Positions 48,076 to 61,479 of a stretch of 64,000 nt of DNA are shown here, one piece after another. The stretch is from positions 124,001 through 188,000 of the forward strand of contig QNGE01000952.1 of assembly GCA_008508345.1 (NCBI GenBank), in the 5' to 3' direction. A program made the position numbers and the translations under genes. The notes under the pieces are model-generated. The model did no database searches and was not told the origin of the DNA. It saw nothing but the letters and a program-made list of their open reading frames with translations. The DNA is from Paragonimus westermani. Taxonomy: Eukaryota > Platyhelminthes > Trematoda > Plagiorchiida > Troglotrematidae. Position 1 is the stretch's first letter. Each line of letters begins with the position of its first letter.

Positions 48076-51000
48076 AGAAGCAAAGTACGTCAACTGGTTG
48101 ACCGTTAATACCAGGCTGAAAAGTGAGTATTTATTAGATGAGTTAAAAGGAAATTAAGATTCCTAAATACATTTCCCCCTTGACTGATAATAATTTATAT
48201 ATAAGTCGTCTGGCAAGCGCCCAGCAGACGTAAGCCCGATGTTTTCGCAACAGAATATTCTCTAAATTATCCAGGCTATCGTACTAAGTATAAAAGAGAC
48301 AATTTAACTGCTTAACAATGGTTGTAAGTAACAACTCATTTACAGATTATTTGCGCTGTTTATTTCAGACTCATTGGAATCTATAGGTTGGGGCCCATAT
48401 TAACGGCACTAATTAAAAATATACACAAACTCTGTCTGCCTCAAGCTCCCAAACAGAACTACGACTGTGTGAAGTAAGTTGAGTGGAGTAGGGTGTGCCC
48501 ACTGGTTAAATTTAAGTATTTGCTACCCGTGTTGTAGGATTTTTGGTCGAAGTTTACCGGGTACACCTACTTGATGAGCTGCAACAACCATGAAACCGAT
48601 CTTTTGATTCGAACTAAATTCAGTCATTAAGCTCACGGTATTTATCTTACCATACAGTATAAGCTTAATACGTGCTGCTGGCAGATTCCAGTGTCATCTG
48701 TTTCAGAAACCCAAACTGAACAATCAGTTCATTGGGTTATTTGATACATTTTATTCAACATATGTGTGTGAGCTGCTAGTTATGACATTTTTCAGCCTAT
48801 AGCACAGCTTCCTCAGTCAGCCAGTAAATCGGTTCGGATTTTAAACACTCCATTTGTGTCGCTGTTTGGAATTCAGCCGGAACCCAGAGTTTACCAATTG
48901 GTCCCTCTCTAACTACTAATACCCAATGAACCTGCCAGGGCATAAACATATTCAGTTGTGAAATACCTCCGTAAATAACAAGAATTGGCTAAACTGAAAA
49001 GTCTCACGTTTCGGTACAAATTATCACAAAACCAACTGTCATTTGGGATGCAACTGGCTAAATGGAAAAGCCTGTGTAACGAACAGTTGTGTTTCCAACT
49101 GAAACCGACTGGACACTAATAAAAAAACAGAAACACTCAAATCTCTGGGTTATAAACAAGCGTAAGATGGCAGGTGGGAACTATCTCCCAATGTGAATGG
49201 AGCTTTCAAACCTGTCTTATAACACTGTTCACTGGTGCGTAAAATACTATATGAAAAACAAGCGCTTGTGTTTACGGCAGGATTTATTTTGAGCCGATGT
49301 TACGATTTGATGGTTCAGTAGAGAGAACTCTGCCATTCCCTATAATTTTTGCAGACAAACTGATGCGCGCGTTCAGACTATCGTACATGCCTGAACCTAG
49401 GTTTCTCATCAACCACTTCCTTCCATTCATATAAAGAACGGCATCCGGTTTTTAAGGCGGCCTATTTTCGAATCTGACTTAAAAGTACATTAGCTGTTTT
49501 GTAATCATAATCGTTCTATCCATCTAGTTCACACCCCTGAGGCAAATGTTGTGCCTTAAAAACGGCCTTAGCATTCTCTACACGATTCGTTCAATTTCCT
49601 TGGATGACACTGAAATCGATCAGTTTACATTTTGTGAGACCACTAAGCGTGTAAGGCTTGATTTCAGTAGCATTGTGGTGCACACCTATTATGCTTCAGT
49701 CATGGTGATTAGTCCGATAAGTTACCAAGGAAAAAAGGGGGTTCAGATTTAGTGGAATTCCGAAGCTTATCTGGACTTATTAATTGATAGTGTAAAAATT
49801 TACTTGAATAAAAACTGCAGTTTAAAAATACGGTGAGCTATACATGTTATTTGTGAACATTTTCTCTTGATGTTTGCTGGCTCATACATAAGATTATCCA
49901 TATTTGCCTACACCGTTCGTGCTGGTTTAGGAAAATTCTTGTGATGTTCTTATAAGCTTAGATAAACATTACAAATTGAGAGACAGTGAAGTAATCACTA
50001 CTACTTCAGGCGTCATCGCTATCAGTTAAATCTGTCACTTGCGTTTGACTAGCTGATACTCACTCCATACTAGCACCATCAGGAGGGAAGCAGCTCGTGT
50101 TGTACAACACTGTGGAAGTTAGAATCAGCGTACCGTAATTTGCAGTTGTGATTATTTTGAGGTTTATTCTGAGCTCTACGAAAGCTAAGCATATGTGCGC
50201 ATGCTCCAAGCTGAGTTGAGTGCAAGCACTGTTTATTAGACGATGTTAGTCGATGTATCGCTGATGGAAGCCAAAGAAAACCATTGAGATATTCTACTCT
50301 GTTCTCAAAGAATGACAGTTGATGGGTCTAGGCTTTGAGATGTAACAGTGAATTAAGTTCAGTGAGCCAAATTATCTGAAAAAATTTGTCACTTTCATGG
50401 AGAAATGTCACCGTACACAGCTGTCTGTGTGTAACTACGTCACATTACTAATTGATGAGTCAAACAACTCTCTGACCAGTTTTTTTGATATGTGAGCTTT
50501 TGCGGGAATTTCCGTTAACCACCACACTACTGAACAGCGTGCCCGGAAGTGACACTTTGTGAGTTTGTTGTTCTTTTTAACCAAAACTACCTGAGAAATG
50601 TCTGTGACAAAATTATTCATATAGTTTACTTATGTTCTGTGTCTATGGCTTCTTTAGCCAAACATATTTTAGGAAGGACATATGCAACATTTTTTTGGTC
50701 GAATGGTTAGCTACTGTGATCGTATTAACATACAGGTCAAGCCCACAGGGTACTCTAAGCCGAACATCGGAACCTTAGTCTCATGTTTATTAACCGAACC
50801 AGGAAACAGTGACGCTCAGCGAATTGAGATGAAACCAGTTCTTGCACTTGTTCAAGCACTTGCACCAGAGCCCAAGACGTATCGTCGGAGTATCGCACGG
50901 AGTGGAAACAGCTATAGGCTGCCATTATGTGCGCAGCGTACCAAGTAGATAGGCTAATCACAGACGAGGTTCAGCTACTTTCTCCGAAAATGGTGATTCT

Positions 51001-52902
51001 GACAGCCCGGTAAACAGCCAAAAGAAGCAAGATTGTCAAACAAATCAGTGTCTAAGTCTCATCTGAATATCTCAGCGATCAATGCCGCTTTACACAAGCA
51101 TGGGAGGCGTTGGTTGGCTGATTTTTCGCCGACCGTAAGAACGACTGAAGTGAACCGGATGACTTATTTTGGGACTTGTCTTCGGTGTACTGTTATATTC
51201 GACTCTAAAACACTCACCCTGTATGAGCAGAATGCCTAGAAATACCAGTGGCAAAATCTTTGTTTGGGTGATCAAGAACCATACGGGTGCGCTGAGGCGG
51301 AACAGTCAACAGTTATCTAGGGTGCGTTTCAACTGGCTTATTACCAGCGAACAAGTGAACCTGAATCGAGAATAAATTGCAACAGGTAATATTACTGCAA
51401 TGGAACGTTCAGTCTTGTCAGTCGTTAAGCGCAAATTTACATAACTGTCGTTCCTCAACGAGACGGAGCAGCAACCCACGCACCCTACACAGCAACAATA
51501 TGGCTATTTTATGATGAGATTAAAGTTATTCATTTACCAGACAGAAGCCTGGACCTTAGGCCAATGAGGAATTTCCGTTGCAAGTGGTTCGACAGAAGTG
51601 CCAGATCAACCAGTTCTTCTGGTAAGTTGTAAGGTGCTACAAAGAAAGACTGGAATGACCTAACTCGAGTTGAATGCGTAAAACCTGTATGATCGAAACA
51701 GAAGGTGTAATTTAATGTTTTGAACCGAAAGAGATTAAATATGATTTGTTTATTTGCTTCAAGCACACAACGTGCTCTAATCGGTTCTACAATATCAGTG
51801 CATTCGGTTTACATTGCTCGGTGATTTTGACGAATATATCAGACCCATGGAAGAATATGTCTAGACATTTTGATCAACAACGACTTGAGGCACTACAGTA
51901 TGAGAAGCCTCACAATCGAACAGAATAACTGATGCTATCTGAGAACACTGTTCACTCCAATGATTTCGCCATTGGAAGACAAAATAAACCTCGTCCGTTT
52001 GTCACTAATTGTAAACTACGTAAGTTATTTTCAGCCTATGCAATAAAAACTGTAGATTCGCTTGTTAGACAAAATCAATCGGTATGAACCTTATTCTGAT
52101 AGCTTCCTTACAAAACAAAGTAACCTAGTGAATGGAAGACAAAACAAAAGAACCTGTTTTTAACACATTAATAAAATCTACTAACAGTAAAGTTGGGACT
52201 TGATGACAGAGTTGATCTGAGGTTGTTCTGAATGATTACGGAGCATGTAGACTGCTTACTGACAGTATTTTGTGTAAGTAGTAATTACTCCACTTCATAG
52301 CACTTTCGGATACGAACGACAATGATAGTTGCTTAACTTTCTTCAAGGTTATTTTGTTGGAGTTGGCGAGTGCCAGCACCACATCGTGCGGATTGCTACG
52401 GTCAATATTGAGAAGAGGGGCAACCCTACCCTAGTTGTCTTTGTGAGTATGTGTACGCTCTGAATGCCATTCAGAATTATTTTACTGTTCAATCTGTACC
52501 TCCACATTAGTTGCACTTTTGCGCAGAGAAACACTGTACGGGGTACATCGCATCCTTTTATAAACAAAGCCGTATATCTTCCGTGATAAAGAGTTACACG
52601 CTGCATTAAGGAAATCAGACGGCTGTTTAGCTTTATCACAACACAAACACCCTGGCGCGACCCGAAAGTCGTCCTCAAGAAGTCACAGGTCACCGTTCAG
52701 TCAACCATACCCATAAATTCTACTCCGTTACCTCTTTGTCTATGTTCCTTAATTAACCCGTTGAACCGTTTGTGCACACGTTCAGAGGAATGACCTTTTC
52801 AACAGGTACTAATTGATATTGCAACGTGTCCCGACGGTGATATGTTTTGTTCCGCACTTTAAGGAGTACTGGTAACCATAAGATGGGTTATGTTTATTCC
52901 AG
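48076..52902. other. No supported gene
   Basis: Frames at 49546-49752, 50682-50948, 51033-51239 and 51169-51375 (+) and 52349-52693 (minus, 114 codons) are unmatched. The one at 50682-50948 has a mixed composition but no recognised domain or splice borders. Confidence 0.35.
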
Positions 52903-53094
52903 CAACGGTTAGCGGTGAACGCCCTGATACGTTGCCGAAAATTAGCGTTCGGAGCGGGCAGCAATTCCAGCCCCATCAGCAACGCCAATACTGGTGCTAC
53001 CAACATGTTACCTCGATCAATGTTTGGTAGGGCACTCGACCACACACACACTGCTGTACGGAGCATCGGGACGAATGATAACTCTGCAGTGTAA
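52903..53094 (+). CDS. Candidate exon, Ser/Asn-rich, unknown function
   Basis: A pyrimidine-rich acceptor-like stretch, ATGTTTATTCCAG, ends at 52902. The frame then runs 63 codons to a TAA at 53092-53094. The translation starts basic (ALIRCRKLAFGAG), continues with a Ser/Asn/Thr-rich segment (SNSSPISNANTGATN) and then LPRSMFGRALDHTHTA. That pattern resembles a disordered region of a real protein, and the segment is more GC-rich than its surroundings. No domain was identified and no other exon is linked. The opposite strand is also open for 122 codons (52809-53177), so the lack of stops partly reflects composition. Either strand, or neither, may be coding. Confidence 0.2.
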   Translation, partial: QRLAVNALIRCRKLAFGAGSNSSPISNANTGATNMLPRSMFGRALDHTHTAVRSIGTNDNSAV

Positions 53095-53950
53095 CATGCT
53101 GAACGACACGACAGGGCCAAGGACACCTCAGTAGTCTGTCTGTACACTATTCGTAGGCTGATCTGTCTTTCATCCACACCATCTGGAGTTAAATCTGTTC
53201 ACTAGGTTAAAGCAAAGTGGCTCGCCATTATCATCATCATCACATCACATCTACTCACGTAATTCATCAAACGTGTGTTTTCATATTCTGCTGTCGGACT
53301 TTTCGCACGACAACTTTGAAAGCGTATGATTGAACGTCTACATTAGGCAATTTAGTCAACTGAGAGTGATGAAATGAATCGGGGCACCTAAAGTTTGTAT
53401 GTTTCTTTTATCGAATTCCTCAAAACCTAATTTCCCAGATATGCATTTCTGTTAACCCTTCCGAACGAAAGCTGAACATTTTCTTCCGTAACTTACAAGT
53501 TCACTATGGTTCTAACTTTGAGTTAATCGACATGATTGCGAAAAGACATAGGGTTCACCAATTAGGGAATTCAGTAATCAGGTTTTGGGACAAGTGAAAA
53601 TTATTGTGAATGATCCAGTGTCACCTGATTCAGTGTAACTGTTCTCACAAAATTTCGCAATCCATATTCAATTCAACCATTGTGCAAAATTAATTGAAGA
53701 ACGAAAAGTAAGTCCCAACTATGATCACAAAAAACGCTACACATCAAAGCCTTTTGTTTGTCAATAGTGAAATGATCATCCGCTTGTTAAAGAAAATTCA
53801 GTATTAGAATGGCCGTTGAAGTTTCTGACGAGTACTTCAATCAGCAAACCTCTGAAACCTACTGCTAATTCTGGCTATTCATATTCTGATATTGGCGGCG
53901 TCATGAAGGTAGAATGTTTTCGTCCGTTTTGCATACTCCTTAGTGCAATT
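53095..53950. other. No supported gene; short ATC repeat
   Basis: An imperfect ATC tract lies at about 53229-53245. Nothing else was recognised up to the solo LTR. Confidence 0.45.
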
Positions 53951-54480
53951 GTGGTGGATTGCCAGGTCGGGGGTGCGAGTTTTCGAACGCTTGGCCGAAT
54001 ACCTCAACGTGGGGGGGAGGTACGTTCGAAAACCTGCCGCGATCGGATCAAGGACAACGTGCGCGACCGGATGAGTCATCGCTCGACTAGATCGGACCAA
54101 CGGGCGAGGCAGGGCAGGCGAAATACGACAGACGGCCAGATCGGAGGCGTGGTTTTTCCAACATTCAGAGGAACATCTCGACACGATGTTGGGATACGGT
54201 CAAGGCCAGCACTGGGTGGATGGCGGACAGCACGAGCAGCCGGACGAGCCAACGCGCAACGGAATCGGACAAACAGCCGAGGAATGGCAAGCGAAAAACC
54301 CTCCGATAGAAGGCACCGGTCACGCACGTAAACCGGTTAGAAGTGCACACGACGTGTGAACGGAAACCGGGGGGTGCTGCGGGTTGGAATTGCGACTTAT
54401 AAACGAGAGAGCGCGCGTTGCATGTGACTAGCGGTTTGGACAATAAAGATTGTGCTTTTATTGGACGCCTTCTCGCTACA
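53951..54480 (+). mobile_element. Solo LTR, about 530 bp, with 4-bp target duplication CAAT
   Basis: The first shared terminal bases (TGTGGTGGATTGCC) begin at about 53950-53951, and the element ends CTTCTCGCTACA at 54480. CAAT precedes it (53946-53949) and follows it (54481-54484), a 4-bp target duplication different from that of the 44480-45030 copy, so the two are independent insertions. The poly(A)-signal hairpin is at 54441-54463 with one extra T in one arm. A TATAAA-like sequence is present near 54398-54405; the other copies read differently there, so it may be a chance substitution. No internal retrotransposon sequence adjoins. The sense strand is open through most of U3, giving an Arg-rich translation also seen in the other full copy. 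Confidence 0.88.
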
Positions 54481-57400
54481 CAATGACACTTACTTCCCTG
54501 TTGACATCGTTAGAAGCCTGTGCGTTGCTAATCCAAAAGCAGGCAGAAATGCTTTGAACAGACTCGCCAAAAGTGTCACCCCGAACTATCCTCTTTCAAA
54601 AGTTTAAGGTCAAGAAGCGTTCTGTTTTTCTGTTTGCTATCTGCGACCTATGATTCTAACTAGGAGATAAGTCCTAGTCGAGAGATATCAGTTGGAGTTG
54701 ACAAGTCAGTTACATTGTTTCCTCCCGGAGCGATCGTGTAGTCCAGAGGTTATTCACAACCAGACGTACGTGAGCGTTTACATGAGATTGTCTGGTCCTA
54801 CTTAATATGAGAGTAGTGGCGCAGTGCTCAACATGGTTACTTAATAAAAGTGTGACTAGTCTTCATACTTCGGCCTTGACAAAGGTAAGTACTAATGCCC
54901 AGCGCTAACAAAACCGCAACTCAAACATTATCCAGCATTTTAGAGGAAACTCTGTGAGAATGGACCTACCGCCATAGATTGTAAATGTTGACCATTCAGT
55001 CGTAGACAAAACTCTTCTGCTACCTAGGATTAAACTGTTTAGTGGTCACGACACCCAGTGAAACCTATGGCCGTTTGGTCAGATTTCAGGTTTTACAACT
55101 TAACAATATTATTATCGACGTTAACAACCAGCTCAGAAAATCTTGAGGCGAAATTTTTAATTCGGAGAATCAGATATATGGATGATTCTAACAACATGGC
55201 AGGCAAGCCGACGAAGAAAGCCAGTATCTAAAATGGCCTTGTTTGTTGAAGGAAGTGACGGTAAAACGTGCACTGATCCAATCATCTTACTGGTTTGATT
55301 TGATGTTTCTTTCGGGTGCGAGTTTAATGCGACGTATGGTAATTTTGAAGAGGTGCAATCTTATTATTGTGAAACAGAATAGAAGTTTTTATCGTTCCAC
55401 GGTAAACTTCCTTCCTAGGGATACTCGGTGTTAAAGGCGCCTTCATAAATTGAAGCGCTATATTTCAACAGCCTGTCAATCTGAAGTCTGACAGTTTGCT
55501 TTAGACTACTCACTCACAATTCGTTTTTTACTTTGAGACATAACAATAACACTAGTGTTTCATTTCTAGAGGTGTCAAAATTGTTTGAATGAACGTCATT
55601 TTACAAATGACACTGAAATACGCATTGTGCGTTACCTGAGGGAGTACAGTCGGGAGGCAACCGGCTTATCTTTCCAGAGGTTAGGTAAGTTGAGAGCAGT
55701 TTGCTTGAAAAGATTGGTTGTTCACTGTATTCTAGAAAACACACACAAACGCATACAGAAATTTGTTGTAGTTGTGTGGAAACTTTAGTTGTTGGTAGTA
55801 ATTTCATCACCTAATCAGATGAAAATCCACGGTGTACTATTACACGGTCATTGTTATGGTACTAAACCAGTCTACCTAGCAGTGCATGATATATACAGCC
55901 GAAGGCGTGAGGTATTATGATAACACCGAAAGCTTGTTAGCCAGTTAGCCTTAGTCCACGCCTGTGAGTTCAAACGCTTCGTTTAAGCCGGTTACTTTGG
56001 TTTGTCAATCATCCTTGGGGTGCAAGAAAGTCGCACTTATGCTTGACTGAAAATTCACATCAGGACTCCTCTTAACACTCCAATCGATTTTTAATAAACT
56101 GTTATTCAACTCATCGATTGGCTTCTGACCGCGGAACTACGTACTACATACTAATGCTCACTGAAGTCATGAGCTACGTATGTTCCTTCTTTAGAGCCCT
56201 GTTCGCAAACTTGTGTTTCCAGCTGGGCAAATGATGCGACAAGTGTTGATTTTTGAAGAAGGGAGTTACGGAAACTATGGTGCAACTTTTTATTAAATTC
56301 GTAAAAAATTTTGACAAATATTTTGAAAGAGACTGTTACACTTAAGTATTTAGCCTATTGTGATCGTAAACGAATTATTGCAATAAAACCAAACTTTAAA
56401 TCAGTCAGTCAGTTTAACTTATACATGTGCTGATTTGCTGTTTGTTGCACAAAAGTGTGTCACCATAATTTCAGGTGCCTATTCACCACATACCCCATCA
56501 GTCCTGTTAAGATGCTTCATTTCAAACGATGTTCTTCCATCCCAAACTCTATTTTTTTGTCTTCTTTGACATTGAGAAATGACCTCGTTTCTGATGCAAA
56601 TGGTTTAACTCAAACATTGGCATCCGATGCGACGAACTCGGTAGTTGGGCTACTCCTAATCTTTTATCCAGTCCTTAACTCAATTTTTTTTTCATGAATT
56701 TGCTCCACTAGGTTGTGTGCCTCCATCCTGAGCAGAACATGATAGTCACGTTTTCTTATTTCGTAAAGAAAATTGTTTTTGATTACAAGTAACAACACGG
56801 ATTCATGAAGCGCCGTTTCGTTCATTTTCTTATTCAAATGAACTGCCTTATATTGGGACGATTTTCAAAATGTCACATTGGAGTTCATTTCAGCTTATAG
56901 ACTACCCCATCAACCTCAGCATAGTTTAACAAATCTGATTCTAGTTAGCCCAAGCAGCCATCTCCAAGGAAAATGTGCTACAACTACAACAGTGTGTTCC
57001 ATTTTGATATCAGAATGAGCCCATTGTGGATGATCATATCAGGATCTGTCGAAACAGTATCCCAAGTACACTAAATGAGGCCTAGACTTGAGGTACATGG
57101 GTAGAACAAGAAGCCGAGTTCTCACATTATTCGACCAACGGAAACTTTGACGGATTTTATTTGCGTTTCTCTTCCGTGCCAGTAGAAAGTTTACCACTGA
57201 TGACTACATGTGGACTGTCAGATTCCCAAATATAGGAATGTCATAAGAACCCCGTGAGTCCCATTAGCTGTGTCTTTACTGTGATACAAATTTGGCTTGA
57301 AGGGAGGTATACTTTGTTACTGAGCTATGAAACCTTGCTGAAACCTTTACCTTAGATAAAATTCACATCTGCTTGAATTAATCAGAACAGGCAAAATGTC

Positions 57401-60400
57401 CTGATACTCTAAAGAAAAGTTCATCGGTAATGTAACTTTTATCCATTGCGCAAGATAGACGTTTCAGTCAACCACACACTTTCAATTCACATTCAAAACG
57501 GCTTATGTGATTTCTTTAAGTAAACCACTAGGTCTAATTAGTGTTACCTAATCGTGGATCAGTATCTTTAATAGGCTGAACACAACTCACATCTCTCAGT
57601 GTATGGTGAGGCGATCCATCTGTGCAAAACTGATTGACGTGTTAAAGTGTGAACGCCGTTCAGCTGGTAACAATTCATGTTGGCACAGTGGCAAAGGCTT
57701 GAGGTCTATTTTGGTCACAGTGGGATATTTGAAAACGAATGTATCTGTTTCATCAACTCAGGTGTATAAATTTTTATAAAATAATTAATGGTCAATTTAG
57801 AATATTTTCCAGAACATTCTCTTCACAACATCAAAACATCCGCCACCATTATCTTTACAAGCACAGATCAAGTGGACAGTGAGAAGGAAACTTTCTCTGT
57901 ACGGATCATATGCGTATCCTTGTTCCTTACACTGATAACGGCAGCGGAGTTATGTTCAAATTCTTCCTTGTTTTCTCCAAAGAGTTTGTTTATCTTGACA
58001 ACTTTCCAACATGTGCAAACAAAAATCGTGTTGCATGCGTTTAGTACCTTATAGATTTTCTTTCCTGCAGTCAATCCTATTACGTCCGATTTTAATCATT
58101 GACCACGTTACCTTAACGTGTAATCATCATAGATTAGCCCACAGCTACTGTATTTTGGTTTTCTTTAGGCGTTTCTTGGCCTTTTCTGATGCTGTGTTTG
58201 AATATTTTTTGGGGGATTGGTCGCCTGTAACCAGCGTTTTTTGGGCACTTTTCACCTTTTGAAACAGAATATCAAACGAACAGTTTCTTAACATTAAACG
58301 GAGCCACACAACTGACGCAGTAAAATGGAAGTGAGCAGTTGTTTATGACAACCAAATCTTTGATAAATATTCACACAACCCTGCATCGTTCAGTATAGAT
58401 TTATTGATTGTTGAATCATATCGGTTGTGTACTACAAAAGCTAACTGATTGGCCCCGAAATACAGTATTACGTAAATAGGGCAACATCTGGTGTTGGTAA
58501 TCAATGTTTATTTTCGCAAATTTTAGGCATAATGGAACTTTGGGGGTTGCACTCCAAAAACCAGATGTTGATGTGCATTTTCAACTTACCAAGTAATTCC
58601 TCGAATTCGCTTTATCACAGGATATATGATGAATGTACGGTCGACACACATTTATCAGGTTGATTGATTGCCTGCTGGGTCACTCGTTTATCTTTTGCAT
58701 ACGGCGCGGGTTGCACGCCCTCCTGAATGTCAGGTTCACTTAATGCGGTCGGTCTATTGTTAAGGCTACGTTAGCTCATTGTTCACTAGTCTGACGGACG
58801 TTAATCAGGACATTTCGGTAGTCGGTTTCGCAGGGTATTCATGTACTAACAACTCGTCATGCTGTCTTTTCGCTTTGCTCAGGTAAGCGTGCCATTTCAA
58901 GCACACTGGGGGTATGATTTACTGTTGAACGCATGACGGTACTACATGAGATGGCAAAACCGAAAGCAATTGAAAATTGGTCTATCGACCACTGCCTTGG
59001 ACAGTAAGTGCAATTAATGCCACCCATTTTTATTCAGTAAAGTTGTTGGTGTTTCTTTGAATGTATCATCTGGCGTTAGGCGTAAATGGCGACGGGCAAA
59101 ACCACAATAGTTACTAAGTGGAAACTAAAGAACAGGGACAAAATGGAATGGAAAGCCTATGGCAGAACAGAAGCGACCATGCACAGGAAACATGCAGAGT
59201 AAGTCATAATGGTGAAAAACCTGGTAAGCATTCAGCAGCAAGTTCTTCTTGAAGTGCAGTCCCTAGACTAACTGCCTACAAAACCAACTTAAGGAAACTT
59301 AGGGTGTAATCAACATTAGTTTCAACAACTCCATTTGTCTGAAGTAATTCAGGAAAAAGGTGAACACTGTTTACGCGTTAGAAAATGTTTCCGACGAGAA
59401 TATGTTTATTATGTTTAAAAAACTATTAAATACTTTTGCCAGTTTGGTTTGTTTGCACTAATAGCAAGTGACGCCTTCAGTCCAATTTCATTTACGTTAA
59501 ACGTTGTGGATTAGTTCACACAAAGACAATACACGCTCTGCTGCTCACTGGTTGGCTGATCCTGGATGGACCAACCATAGCACAAAACAGCCCTATCCAC
59601 TTGGACATAACGATCAGTGATATCTGGTTCTGATCATTCGGCGTGGCCTAAAATGCGACTCGAATACACAAAATGGCCTAAGGAAAATACACCAACTTAG
59701 CTAACCGTAATTTTATAGGAAACAGAAACAAGACACGTTCACTTAATCCATTGAATTAGAGTCTACACACACGAAGTGTGAAGGAAAATTGGGCGCCATT
59801 AGTAGCAATTAACCGTTGATCACAATACAATCACAAAAACTGGGTGTGTAGCATAAAATCTTACAGTATTCACCATAAAATAACGTTATTATGCTTAATC
59901 GCTTCTTCAAGATAAACAAGGTTATTGTACCAGCCCGAAAACCAATAGAATGAACGGCTGAACTTGAATCACCTAGTTAGTTGAATCAATAGGCACTGTT
60001 GTTAACTGTGATCACAACTATTAATATTAATATTAACAATGAAACAGCCGGTGCCCCCGTCCACTAACGTATAGATCACCTACCAGCGTGGATGTTACTG
60101 AAGAATCACCTCCAACGGAAGTACCAAGCAACAATCTGGTGTCACCGCTTTCGGGTGAGTGGGATTTAACACTAACGTCCCTGATACTTTTTGCAAGTTT
60201 TCTGAATTTGGTCTATCTAGAAAATAAATTTCTCTGAATCAACATCGGCAGTTAGAATTGAGCCCAATTTTCATGCTGAATCGATTGAACACCAAACAAG
60301 ATTGAGTTTGTTTGAATGCTCTGGTACTGCTGGTTTCGGATAACTGGTTGCTCCAGTTCAGCCTAACTCACATTAGAGTGTGATGTAACCATTAGAAATA

Positions 60401-61019
60401 TAGTTCACTCAGTGGCAACCTGCACCTAATTCGAAACGTCTACATTCACCTACAACGGTAAAGGTCAGATAAACATAGTCGATCGTGTGTATGGGTGGGA
60501 TAAATTATGGACATATCTCAACTACAAGACAACACTCAGCAGCAAATGAGCACAGTTGGTAATAGGCAAATGACCAACCTGGATGCTGTAAATCGGTGCA
60601 GGGCGAAGCCACCAACAACTCAGTATGAAGCGAGCAGTTTCACACTAATCATAACAGCATGGTTAATTCTAGGGTTTCGGAAAACTAGCTTTATCTCGAC
60701 ACAGTCAAAACCTAGATCAACAAAACCTATTGATTACGTCAGCCTGTTGAAATTAACTTATCCTGTTCATTAGTGTTCACAGTGTGACTCTAGGTCAGGC
60801 TGCCTTAACTGAATGTTGTAACACAACTCAAAGCGCTTTTCTTGCGACGCGCTCTTCTCGTATTAAAGTTCAGTAACCTGAAGCAACCGCCTGCAAACCA
60901 ATAATTTGTTTGCAGTAAATGCATATCCCCAAGCCTGGCTTACTAAATTTGTTTTGTTCACAAATTATAGGGTGAGCCTATTTCTTGTCAAGGTTTTTCT
61001 ATATAAGGTCAAGTAGATT
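54481..61019. other. Long stretch with no supported gene
   Basis: Frames at 55243-55434, 55585-55788, 56455-56697, 57788-58054, 58011-58262 and 60507-60773 are short and unmatched. A short ATT-type tract lies at about 60020-60036. No further repeats were recognised. Confidence 0.4.
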
Positions 61020-61205
61020 CATTAAACCACTTACACCTGTTCATTTACATTTCATCTGACCGATTTGGAAAACTGCACTTTAACAGAGCCTCGTTTTTGT
61101 TAGTTACCATCAGTAGTGCATATTCCTCTCAATATCCGATATAGAATTCGGGTCGCACATTCATGAGGCAACCACGATGACCACTGTGCCGTTGAACTTA
61201 TACCA
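61020..61205 (-). mobile_element. tRNA-derived SINE copy
   Basis: On the minus strand: a head with GTTCAACGGCACAGTGGTCA (A-box-like), GGTTGCCTCATGAATG, and GACCCGAATTCTATATCGG at the B-box position. Next is GGAATATGCACTACTGATGG, which preserves the start of the hammerhead core (CTGATG). The remainder (TAACTAACAAAAACGAGGC) retains only part of stem II and the GAAA region. It lies just upstream of the Penelope-like copy, in the opposite orientation. Confidence 0.5.
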
Positions 61206-61479
61206 AGTACAACCGATTTGTTATTGGCGAACGTTCAGTCAATTTCACTTGCGAATACGACCCTACCGGTGAGCCTTAACAACTACGATGGTTTCTTTTT
61301 TAACAAGACTGGTTGAAAAGTCTGAGGGAGTAGAAAGCTGCGACCGATTATGAGTGGCGATTAGTTCAAGACGTTCATCTATCATACGAAGGGAATTTAT
61401 ATCAACCGTTTGCATAAATCACAGTAAAAACTGTTTAAAGATCCATTTCCACTGTATCCTAGTAGATGTGTATTTAAGC

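Noticed and set aside
53816..54331. 171-codon frame as a host gene
   Set aside because: It runs into and through a solo LTR and is shared with the other LTR copy, so it is not a host gene; it is discussed only as a possible LTR-borne frame.
44480..54480. Two LTRs about 9 kb apart as the ends of one retrotransposon
   Set aside because: They are in opposite orientation and each has its own 4-bp duplication (ATAT and CAAT), so they are separate solo LTRs.
55940..56000. GAGTTCAAACGCTTCG as a SINE B-box
   Set aside because: No match to the block after the B-box or to the hammerhead position, unlike the other copies.
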